A stretch of DNA of 64,000 nt from Aliivibrio_A sp016764915. GTDB taxonomy: Bacteria; Pseudomonadota; Gammaproteobacteria; Enterobacterales; Vibrionaceae. Under the pieces are notes generated by a model. It had not been told where the DNA came from and made no database searches. It saw only the letters and a list, made by a program, of their open reading frames with translations. Positions within the stretch are counted from its first letter, which is position 1. Each line of letters starts with the position of its first letter. The position numbers were made by a program, and so were the translations under genes. Positions 25,815 to 33,289 of the stretch are shown piece by piece. The DNA lies in assembly GCA_965224595.1 (NCBI GenBank), contig OZ245058.1, positions 186,001 to 250,000 on the forward strand, read 5' to 3'.

Positions 25815-27116
25815 ATGTCTAAGATCGTTAAAGTGCTAGGTCGCGAAATTATTGATTCACGTGGCAACCCAACAGTTGAAGCAGAAGTACACCTAGAAAG
25901 TGGTTTCGTAGGTATGGCTGCTGCTCCTTCTGGCGCATCAACGGGTTCTCGTGAAGCTCTTGAACTTCGTGATGGCGACAAAGCACGTTTCCTAGGTAAA
26001 GGTGTTCTTAAAGCTGTTGCTGCTGTAAATGGCCCAATCGCTGAAGCTCTACTAGGCAAAGATGCAAAAAACCAAGCTGAAATTGATCAGGTTATGATCG
26101 ATTTAGATGGCACTGAGAACAAAGCTAAATTTGGTGCAAATGCAATCCTTGCTGTTTCTCTAGCAAACGCAAAAGCTGCTGCTGCTTCAAAGAGCATGCC
26201 GCTTTACGCTCACATTGCAGAGTTAAACGGTACTCCAGGTGTTTACTCTATGCCTTTACCAATGATGAACATCATCAACGGTGGTGAGCACGCAGATAAT
26301 AACGTTGATATTCAAGAATTCATGATTCAGCCTGTTGGCGCTCCAACTTTTAAAGAAGGTGTACGTATTGGCGCTGAGGTTTTCCATAACCTTGCAAAAG
26401 TACTTAAATCGAAAGGCTTAAGCACTGCTGTTGGTGATGAAGGCGGCTTCGCTCCTAACCTTGAATCTAACGCTGCTGCACTTGCTGCAATTAAAGAAGC
26501 GGTTGAAGCTGCAGGTTATGTACTTGGTAAAGACGTTACTCTTGCTATGGATTGTGCTGCATCTGAGTTTTACGACAAAGAAGCGGGCAACTACAACATG
26601 AAAGGCGAAGGTAAAGTTTTCACTTCTGAAGAGTTTAACTTCTACCTACAAGATCTTGCTAACCAATACCCAATCGTTTCTATCGAAGACGGTCTTGACG
26701 AGTCAGATTGGGATGGTTTCAAACACCAGACTGATCTACTAGGTAGCAAAATTCAAATCGTTGGTGATGACCTGTTCGTTACAAACACGAAGATTCTTGC
26801 TGAAGGTATCGAGAAAGGCGTTGCTAACTCTATCCTTATCAAGTTTAATCAAATTGGTACACTTACAGAGACTCTAGCTGCAATCAAGATGGCTAAAGAT
26901 GCTGGTTACACAGCAGTAATTTCTCACCGTTCTGGCGAAACTGAAGATGCAACTATCGCTGATCTAGCGGTAGGTACAGCTGCAGGTCAAATCAAAACCG
27001 GTTCTATGAGCCGTTCTGACCGTGTTGCTAAGTACAACCAACTTATCCGTATCGAAGAAGCATTAGGTGAACTAGCACCTTACAACGGCCTTAAAGAAGT
27101 TAAAGGTCAAGCTTAA
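25815..27116 (+). CDS. eno: Enolase
   Basis: Converts 2-phosphoglycerate to phosphoenolpyruvate; also a component of the RNA degradosome in gammaproteobacteria. N-terminal signature KVLGREIIDSRGNPTVEAEV, flexible-loop residues GASTGSREALELRD, and the C-terminal enolase signature ILIKFNQIGTLTET. The start at ATG 25815 follows GGAGAG and gives 433 residues, one more than E. coli. Codon use appears strongly biased, with frequent GCT, GTT, GGT and CTT, as expected for a highly expressed gene. Confidence 0.98.
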   Translation: MSKIVKVLGREIIDSRGNPTVEAEVHLESGFVGMAAAPSGASTGSREALELRDGDKARFLGKGVLKAVAAVNGPIAEALLGKDAKNQAEIDQVMIDLDGTENKAKFGANAILAVSLANAKAAAASKSMPLYAHIAELNGTPGVYSMPLPMMNIINGGEHADNNVDIQEFMIQPVGAPTFKEGVRIGAEVFHNLAKVLKSKGLSTAVGDEGGFAPNLESNAAALAAIKEAVEAAGYVLGKDVTLAMDCAASEFYDKEAGNYNMKGEGKVFTSEEFNFYLQDLANQYPIVSIEDGLDESDWDGFKHQTDLLGSKIQIVGDDLFVTNTKILAEGIEKGVANSILIKFNQIGTLTETLAAIKMAKDAGYTAVISHRSGETEDATIADLAVGTAAGQIKTGSMSRSDRVAKYNQLIRIEEALGELAPYNGLKEVKGQA

Positions 27117-27171
27117 TTCTTTATGAATAAGTGAGTTTTCTTCAGCGCAAGCTGAATTGAAAAAGAACAGT

Positions 27172-27202
27172 AAAAACCGTCTCTTAATGAGACGGTTTTT
27201 TT
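27172..27202 (+). terminator. eno terminator
   Basis: AAAACCGTCTC / GAGACGGTTTT stem with the 5-nt loop TTAAT and a run of seven T. Strong rho-independent terminator. Confidence 0.9.
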
Positions 27203-27304
27203 ATGGGTATTATTAAAGCGGCTAAGAGAACAACCTGAAATGGGTATGATATGATACTGCATTAGCCATATTCCTCTTGTTATACGGTTTTTCTAGGAGT
27301 TTAC

Positions 27305-27589
27305 ATGCGTTTACTAGCACTGTTATTAGTCTTCTTACTTGGATGGTTACAATACACTTTCTGGGCTGGAAAGAACGGAATGGCAGATTACTCATCAGCA
27401 AAACAAGATGTAGAGATCCAGAAGCAAGTCAACGAGGATTTGAAAAACAGAAATGACCAAATATATGCTGAGATCAGTGACCTACGAAAAGGCTCCGAAG
27501 CGATTGAAGAGCGAGCCCGCCACGAGTTAGGTCTGATAAAAGAAGGGGAAACATTTTATCGAATCATTGGTGATTCAAAACAGGATTGA
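27305..27589 (+). CDS. ftsB: Cell division protein FtsB
   Basis: Bitopic membrane protein of the FtsQBL divisome subcomplex that signals activation of FtsWI. One N-terminal membrane segment (about residues 2-21), then a coiled-coil region (about 30-65), then the short conserved tail around EERARHELGLIKEGETFYRI. Length 94 is typical. AGGAG lies before the ATG. It is followed 6 bp later by the ispD moiety, the standard ftsB-ispD pairing. Confidence 0.96.
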   Translation: MRLLALLLVFLLGWLQYTFWAGKNGMADYSSAKQDVEIQKQVNEDLKNRNDQIYAEISDLRKGSEAIEERARHELGLIKEGETFYRIIGDSKQD

Positions 27590-27595
27590 GTAACA

Positions 27596-28801
27596 TTGAG
27601 CATGCTTAATAATCAAAAAATTTGTGCGATTGTTCCCGCAGCTGGTATTGGTAGTCGAATGAAAAGCGACAGACCTAAGCAGTATATGAAAATCAATGGT
27701 ATGACGGTTTTAGAACATACTGTTATGCGTCTTCTTAACCATTCTGATATTGATCATATTGTCATCGCCATTAATGAACATGATCCCTACTTCTCGACAT
27801 TATCACTTAACCGAGATCCACGCATCAGTGTAGTCAATGGAGGAAAAGAGCGATCTGATTCGGTTCTTTGTGCTTTAAAGTACCTCCAGACATCCCTTAA
27901 TTATGGCTGGGTAATGGTGCATGATGCGGCAAGACCTTGCTTACAGGGTGATGATATTGATAAACTTATTACTGCAGCACGTTCGCATTCAGTTGGCGCA
28001 ATATTAGCGACGCCAGTAAGAGATACCATGAAGCGTGGTAATGGTTTGCAACACAATGTTATCGATCATACGGTGAGTCGAGAGAACCTTTGGCATGCGC
28101 TTACCCCTCAAATGTTTCCGTTGAAAAGTTTGATAAAAAACCTCACTCTGACATGGGAAAGAGGTGATGTAATTACCGATGAAGCTTCTTGCTTTGAAGC
28201 AAATAATTTAATGCCTATGTTAGTGCATGGTCGAGCAGATAATATAAAGATCACCCAGCCTGAAGATCTTGCTTTGGCGGCGTTTTACTTAAATCTCAGT
28301 GATAAAAGGAGAGATAGAGTGCGAATTGGACACGGTTTTGATGTGCATAAATTTGGTGGAGATGGTCCAGTTATTATTGGAGGTGTCGCAGTTCCATATG
28401 AGCAGGGATTGATTGCACACTCAGATGGCGATGTCGCGCTTCATGCGGTTTGTGATGCTCTTCTTGGTGCTATCGCAGAGGGTGATATTGGTCGTCACTT
28501 TCCTGACACTGATGATAAGTGGAAAGGTGCAAACAGTAGAGAGTTACTAAAGGATGTCTACCGCAGAGTTAAAGAGCGAGGCTTCATACTCGGTAATGTT
28601 GATGTCACTATTATTGCTCAAGCACCGAAGATGGCCCCATTTATAGAGAGTATGTGCCAAGCGATAGCGGATGATCTGCAAACCGATATTCGCAATGTTA
28701 ATGTCAAAGCGACCACATCAGAAAAGCTTGGTTTTACTGGGCGCAAAGAGGGTATTGCATGCGAATCTGTCGTACTATTAATGCCTTGTGATCACGAGTA
28801 A
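27596..28801 (+). CDS. ispDF: IspD-IspF fusion (MEP cytidylyltransferase / MECDP synthase)
   Basis: One open frame of 401 codons joins two non-consecutive enzymes of the MEP isoprenoid pathway. Residues 1-236 are a full IspD: AIVPAAGIGSRMKSDRPKQY, VHDAARPC, and DNIKITQPEDLALAAFYLN at its normal C-terminus. Residues 242-401 are a full IspF: RIGHGFDVHKFGG with the metal D-x-H, HSDGD, and FTGRKEGIACE. The linker is only about six residues (SDKRRD). In gammaproteobacteria the two are usually separate adjacent genes; bifunctional IspDF is known from alpha- and epsilonproteobacteria. An internal ribosome-binding site and GTG remain at the junction, so free IspF may also be made. A sequencing indel that erased a stop is the main alternative. 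Confidence 0.85.
   Translation: MSMLNNQKICAIVPAAGIGSRMKSDRPKQYMKINGMTVLEHTVMRLLNHSDIDHIVIAINEHDPYFSTLSLNRDPRISVVNGGKERSDSVLCALKYLQTSLNYGWVMVHDAARPCLQGDDIDKLITAARSHSVGAILATPVRDTMKRGNGLQHNVIDHTVSRENLWHALTPQMFPLKSLIKNLTLTWERGDVITDEASCFEANNLMPMLVHGRADNIKITQPEDLALAAFYLNLSDKRRDRVRIGHGFDVHKFGGDGPVIIGGVAVPYEQGLIAHSDGDVALHAVCDALLGAIAEGDIGRHFPDTDDKWKGANSRELLKDVYRRVKERGFILGNVDVTIIAQAPKMAPFIESMCQAIADDLQTDIRNVNVKATTSEKLGFTGRKEGIACESVVLLMPCDHE
28304..28321 (+). promoter_or_regulatory. Internal ribosome-binding site and GTG start for ispF
   Basis: AAAAGGAGAG at 28304-28313 sits 5-7 nt before an in-frame GTG at 28319-28321, which encodes the first residue of the IspF homology (V/M-R-I-G-H-G-F-D). This is a near-ideal initiation site inside the fused frame, and would give a 160-residue IspF (28319-28801). 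Confidence 0.75.
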
Positions 28802-28837
28802 AAACTCCGTCTCCGTTATAAAGTTTAAGGTGTAAAC

Positions 28838-29890
28838 ATGTCAAGTGTAATGAGTGAATTCAGTTGGTTGCAAGGGCAGCCTCTCAGCCAAGGTAAAATT
28901 AAAGTATCACCTCAAGACTTTATTGTTAAAGAGATCCTTGGTTATGAGTTTAGTGGCACGGGTGAGCATTTGATGCTGAACATCCGTAAAACGGGTGAAA
29001 ATACGAAATATGTTGTTAATGAGTTAGCAAAGGCATGTGGTGTTAAATCACGGGATGTGAGCTGGGCAGGACTTAAAGATCGCCACGCAGTAACCGAACA
29101 GTGGTTGAGTGTTCATCTTCCGGGTCAAAGCGATCCTGACTTAACCGCATTTGTTGATTCTCACCCAGGCATCGAAATTATCGCGACGGCGAGACACAAC
29201 AAGAAACTGCGCCCAGGGGATCTAAAAGGTAATGCTTTTGAATTAAGAGCGACTGAAGTGACGAACCTTGAAGAGGTTGAAAAACGTCTGCAGTCTATTG
29301 CCATTGATGGTGTACCAAATTATTTTGGTGAGCAGCGTTTTGGTCATAACGGAAATAATGTTACTGAAGCCCGCCGATGGGGAAGAGAAAACGTTAGAAC
29401 TCGTGATAACAGCAAACGCAGTTTTTATCTCTCTGCTGCTCGTTCATGGATATTTAACCAAGTGCTTACTAAGCGCATTGAACAAAAGTCGTTATTAACC
29501 GTTTTGGTTGGAGACATGCTGCTTGATAATGATGGTCGTGTGGTATTGGCCAATGAAGAGAACCTCACTGAACTTCAACAAAAAGTCGACCAAGCTGATT
29601 ATCAGATCACGGGACCTTTAACGGGAGACAATGCATTTGGCACTGAAGGAGACGTTGAAGCCCTTGAGAGAACCACTGCGGAACAAGAACCTGATTTAAT
29701 GAAGTTGATCTGTGGTAATCGCATGCGACACGAACGCCGTGCATTGATGCTCAAACCAACCAATTTAAAGTGGACGCTGGGCGAAAGCGAATTTACGTTA
29801 ACCTTTGAGTTAGATGCGGGAAGTTTTGCGACAGTTATCGTACGCGAATTAATTGAAATGATAGCGGTAGAGCCACACTACCAGCAATAG
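28838..29890 (+). CDS. truD: tRNA pseudouridine(13) synthase TruD
   Basis: Makes pseudouridine at position 13 of tRNA-Glu. The catalytic aspartate is D81 in SWAGLKDRHAVTEQW, and the family block VPNYFGEQRFGHNGNNV follows. Length 350 matches E. coli (349). AAGGTG 5 nt upstream supports the ATG at 28838 over the one at 28850. It sits in the ftsB-ispD-ispF-truD-surE-pcm-nlpD-rpoS array conserved across enterobacteria and vibrios. Confidence 0.96.
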   Translation: MSSVMSEFSWLQGQPLSQGKIKVSPQDFIVKEILGYEFSGTGEHLMLNIRKTGENTKYVVNELAKACGVKSRDVSWAGLKDRHAVTEQWLSVHLPGQSDPDLTAFVDSHPGIEIIATARHNKKLRPGDLKGNAFELRATEVTNLEEVEKRLQSIAIDGVPNYFGEQRFGHNGNNVTEARRWGRENVRTRDNSKRSFYLSAARSWIFNQVLTKRIEQKSLLTVLVGDMLLDNDGRVVLANEENLTELQQKVDQADYQITGPLTGDNAFGTEGDVEALERTTAEQEPDLMKLICGNRMRHERRALMLKPTNLKWTLGESEFTLTFELDAGSFATVIVRELIEMIAVEPHYQQ

Positions 29891-29912
29891 CAGCTAAGCC
29901 CAAAGGATGAGC

Positions 29913-30668
29913 ATGAAAATTTTAATAAGTAATGACGATGGTATATTTGCAGAGGGAATGAATACGCTAGCAAATGCACTTTCTGATATTGCAGAAGTGG
30001 TCATTGTTGCACCCGATCGTAATCGCTCTGGAGCCTCAAACTCGTTGACTTTAGAGAATCCATTAAGAGTGAGAATCATCGAAAAAAATCGATATTCAGT
30101 ACAAGGTACTCCTACTGATTGTGTGCACTTTGCGCTGAATGAGCTGATGAAAGGTGATCATCCAGATTTAGTGATTGCTGGTATTAATCATGGTGCTAAC
30201 TTAGGTGATGATGTCCTTTATTCCGGAACAGTTGCTGCCGCGATGGAAGGGCATTTTTTAGGTATTCCTTCTATTGCTGTCTCATTAGTTGGTGATGTTA
30301 ACTTTAAAGTCGCCGCTGACTTTGTTGTCTCTTTAGTGAATAAGCAAAAAGAGAGTGTACTACCAACTAATCGCATTTTAAATGTTAACATTCCGGACTG
30401 TACCGCAGAAGAGATTGCCGGTTGGCAGGTGACTCGTCTCGGTTCAAGACATCACGCTGAAGATATGATTAAGCAGCTGGATCCACGCGGAGAAGAGGTT
30501 TACTGGTTAGGTCCTCCAGGCCAACGACAAGATGCAGGCGATGGCACTGATTTTTTTGCTGTTGATCATCATTTTATTTCGGTAACACCATTACAAGTTG
30601 ATCTTACCGCATATGAATCGTTAGGCTGTGTTAAGCAGTGGTTACAACAGACAGAGGCTGAAGGGTAA
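29913..30668 (+). CDS. surE: 5'/3'-nucleotidase SurE
   Basis: Metal-dependent nucleoside-monophosphate phosphatase, a stationary-phase survival protein. Metal ligands D8-D9 in ILISNDDGIFAEG, then PDRNRSGASNSLTLENPL, and GINHGANLGDDVLYSGT near residue 95. Two ATGs are available; AAAGGA at 29902-29907 runs straight into the first (29907), so the second at 29913, with correct spacing, is the likelier start and gives 251 residues. The stop overlaps the pcm start (TAATG). Confidence 0.96.
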   Translation: MKILISNDDGIFAEGMNTLANALSDIAEVVIVAPDRNRSGASNSLTLENPLRVRIIEKNRYSVQGTPTDCVHFALNELMKGDHPDLVIAGINHGANLGDDVLYSGTVAAAMEGHFLGIPSIAVSLVGDVNFKVAADFVVSLVNKQKESVLPTNRILNVNIPDCTAEEIAGWQVTRLGSRHHAEDMIKQLDPRGEEVYWLGPPGQRQDAGDGTDFFAVDHHFISVTPLQVDLTAYESLGCVKQWLQQTEAEG

Positions 30669-31291
30669 TGGCACAACAAGCAGATGCGTTGATTCAACTT
30701 CTTCGCGTCAATGGCATCACGGATGAGACGATATTAGAGGCAATGTATCAACTTCCTCGTCACCTCTTTGTCTCTGAAGCAATGGCACATCAAGCTTACG
30801 ATAATAATGCGTTACCGATTGGTTGTAATCAAACGATATCGCAGCCTTACATCGTGGCAAAGATGACAGAACTGCTCAACTTGAACAGAGAGAGTCGAGT
30901 GTTAGAAATTGGTACTGGATGCGGTTACCAAACAGCGGTACTGACCTCTTTGGTTGATCACGTTTATTCCGTTGAACGAATCAAGTCCTTACAGTGGGAT
31001 GCTAAACGACGCTTGAAAAAATTAGATATCTACAATGTTTCAACAAAGCATGGTGATGGCTGGATGGGCTGGAGAAGTCGAGCACCATTTGATGCGATCA
31101 TCGTTACGGCTGCTGCTGTTTCTGTTCCTCAGGCATTATTAGAACAGCTTGCTGATGGTGGAATATTGATTATCCCTATTGGTGATGATGTGCAACAACT
31201 AAGAAAAATCACCCGCCTTGGGGATGAATATCAATCACACTATATTGAAGATGTGAATTTTGTTCCCCTTGTTGCTGGTGAGTTAGCTTAG
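30668..31291 (+). CDS. pcm: Protein-L-isoaspartate O-methyltransferase
   Basis: Methylates isoaspartyl residues so that aged proteins can be repaired. SAM-binding motif I is VLEIGTGCGYQTAVL near residue 77, and the substrate-site motif GCNQTISQPYIVAKM lies near residue 52. Length 207 matches E. coli (208). It is translationally coupled to surE by a one-base overlap, forming a surE-pcm stress-survival pair upstream of nlpD-rpoS. Confidence 0.96.
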   Translation: MAQQADALIQLLRVNGITDETILEAMYQLPRHLFVSEAMAHQAYDNNALPIGCNQTISQPYIVAKMTELLNLNRESRVLEIGTGCGYQTAVLTSLVDHVYSVERIKSLQWDAKRRLKKLDIYNVSTKHGDGWMGWRSRAPFDAIIVTAAAVSVPQALLEQLADGGILIIPIGDDVQQLRKITRLGDEYQSHYIEDVNFVPLVAGELA

Positions 31292-31302
31292 CAGGTGGTT
31301 GT

Positions 31303-32214
31303 GTGAATTCTCACTTTCATATTGTAACTCGATTAATTGCATATGCGGTTCTGATTTTATTATCTGGGTGTACTTCTCGTTATCCTGCGCCGGTATCAAA
31401 TGTTAATTCTAATTATGGAACCGCAGAACGAGGCAGTTATCGCGGCAGTTACTATATGGTTAAAAAAGGAGACACGCTCTACTTTATCTCCTATGTTACT
31501 GATAAAGATGTTAAAAATCTAATTGCGTATAATAATTTAAAGAGCCCATACTTGATTCACCCCGGTCAAAAGCTTGAGTTATGGCAACCGAAATACAGCG
31601 CACCTGTTTATGGGAAAAGTAGCCAACATACCGATGCATCTGATCCTAAGATCACTTCGGTACCTCCTGTGGTAACTCCATACAAATCAATGAGTTCAAA
31701 GTCAAAGCCCCAGAGTGGTGCAAATTCTAAAGCAGGGGCAGAAAAAAAAGTTCAGAGTAAAAAGGTTGATAATAAAAAATCGGAAGAGTACTCTCGAAGT
31801 TCAGGTAAACAAAATGTTAACAAAAATAGCCAAGCGAAGTTAACAAAAGTAAATAGCTGGTTATGGCCTACAAAAGGCCGAGTGATTTCCAAGTTTTCAA
31901 ACGCAGAAAGAGGCAACAAAGGCATAGATATAGCCGGCCAAAGAGGCCAACAAGTTGTCTCCACAGCAAAAGGGGTAGTGGTTTACTCTGGAAACGCCCT
32001 AAAAGGCTATGGAAACCTAATTATTATAAAACACAATGAAGACTATTTAAGTGCGTATGCACATAATGAACGTTTATTTGCTAAAGAAGGACAATCAATT
32101 AAAGCGGGACAAAAAATCGCATTAATGGGAAGTTCAGGTTCAGATAGCGTTCGTCTACATTTTGAAATTCGTTATAAGGGCAAGTCGGTGAATCCGCAAC
32201 GTTATTTGCCCTAA
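31303..32214 (+). CDS. nlpD: Murein hydrolase activator NlpD (lipoprotein)
   Basis: Outer-membrane lipoprotein that activates the amidase AmiC during cell separation. GTG start preceded by AGGTGG; signal peptide with lipobox LLSGC (Cys near residue 23). A LysM domain starts YYMVKKGDTLYFISYVTDKD, a low-complexity Lys/Ser linker spans about 110-185, and the C-terminus is a LytM-fold domain. The LytM metal motifs are degenerate: KGIDIAG replaces H-x-G-x-D, and RLHFEI replaces H-L-H. It is therefore expected to activate rather than cut. In enterobacteria the main rpoS promoter lies within nlpD. Confidence 0.94.
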   Translation: MNSHFHIVTRLIAYAVLILLSGCTSRYPAPVSNVNSNYGTAERGSYRGSYYMVKKGDTLYFISYVTDKDVKNLIAYNNLKSPYLIHPGQKLELWQPKYSAPVYGKSSQHTDASDPKITSVPPVVTPYKSMSSKSKPQSGANSKAGAEKKVQSKKVDNKKSEEYSRSSGKQNVNKNSQAKLTKVNSWLWPTKGRVISKFSNAERGNKGIDIAGQRGQQVVSTAKGVVVYSGNALKGYGNLIIIKHNEDYLSAYAHNERLFAKEGQSIKAGQKIALMGSSGSDSVRLHFEIRYKGKSVNPQRYLP

Positions 32215-32268
32215 GTGATGACATAGCTAAGTTGTAATGTCTTACTAATTCGCCGAGGGGAGGCGTTT

Positions 32269-33234
32269 ATGAGTAAACACAATGCAGTAAAAGTTGATCA
32301 GTCTAAAGCTTTAGATTCTTTAAAAAAAGCTCCTATTCGAACTAAAAAAGCCGCAGTAGTGAAAGAGAATACCGAATTTGCGGCTACCCAAAAAGCACTT
32401 GATGCAACTCAACTCTATTTAGGTGAAATTGGATTTTCACCTTTGCTTACCGCTCAAGAAGAGGTGTTGTATTCTCGTCGTTCTCTACGTGGTGATGAAA
32501 TTGCTCGTAAAAGAATGATTGAAAGTAACCTACGTCTAGTTGTTAAAATTTCTCGTCGATATAGTAACCGTGGTCTTGCCCTGCTTGATCTGGTTGAAGA
32601 GGGAAATCTAGGCTTGATTAGAGCCGTTGAAAAGTTTGATCCAGAGAGAGGTTTCCGTTTTTCAACTTACGCTACTTGGTGGATTCGTCAAACGATCGAA
32701 CGCGCGTTGATGAATCAAACACGCACCATACGTCTACCTATTCATGTGGTAAAAGAGCTCAATGTCTATTTACGTACTGCGCGAGAGTTAGCTCAAAAAC
32801 TCGATCATGAACCAACGGCTGAAGATATTGCCAATAAGTTGGACAAATCAGTTTCTGATGTCAACCGAATGCTGCGTTTGAATGAACGAGTAAGCTCTGT
32901 TGATAATCCTTTAGGTGGTGACTCTGAAAAAGCACTGCTGGACATTATTCCGGATGATAAACACTCTGATCCTGAAACATCAACCCAAAATGATGACATC
33001 AAAGCCTCGATTGTTCATTGGCTCGAAGAACTGAACCCAAAACAGCGAGAAGTACTGGCAAGACGCTTTGGTTTATTAGGTTATGAAGCTTCCACATTGG
33101 AAGAGGTTGGTCGCGAAATTGGCCTTACACGAGAACGTGTACGTCAAATTCAAGTTGAAGGTTTACGTCGGTTACGTGATGTACTGACTCATCAAGGTTT
33201 AAGCATTGAATCGTTGTTCGATATGATGGATTAA
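32269..33234 (+). CDS. rpoS: RNA polymerase sigma factor RpoS (sigma-38)
   Basis: General stress and stationary-phase sigma factor. Conserved region 1.2 carries DATQLYLGEIGFSPLLTAQEE. Region 2 has MIESNLRLVVKISRRYSNRG, LLDLVEEGNLGLIRAVEKFD and FSTYATWWIRQTIERA. Region 4 carries STLEEVGREIGLTRERVRQI. The N-terminal 45 residues are lysine-rich and variable. Length 321 is close to E. coli (330). The ribosome-binding site GAGGGGAGG is strong. It converges on mutS across a symmetrical terminator, as in other gammaproteobacteria. Confidence 0.97.
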   Translation: MSKHNAVKVDQSKALDSLKKAPIRTKKAAVVKENTEFAATQKALDATQLYLGEIGFSPLLTAQEEVLYSRRSLRGDEIARKRMIESNLRLVVKISRRYSNRGLALLDLVEEGNLGLIRAVEKFDPERGFRFSTYATWWIRQTIERALMNQTRTIRLPIHVVKELNVYLRTARELAQKLDHEPTAEDIANKLDKSVSDVNRMLRLNERVSSVDNPLGGDSEKALLDIIPDDKHSDPETSTQNDDIKASIVHWLEELNPKQREVLARRFGLLGYEASTLEEVGREIGLTRERVRQIQVEGLRRLRDVLTHQGLSIESLFDMMD

Positions 33235-33258
33235 ATTTAACTCATGTTTACAACCAAG

Positions 33259-33284
33259 AAAAAGGCGCTGATCAGCGCCTTTTT
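33259..33284. terminator. Bidirectional terminator rpoS / mutS
   Basis: Perfect palindrome: AAAAAGGCGCTGA meets its complement TCAGCGCCTTTTT with no spacer. It has A and T runs on both flanks, between convergent rpoS and mutS. Confidence 0.9.
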
Positions 33285-33289
33285 CGTGT

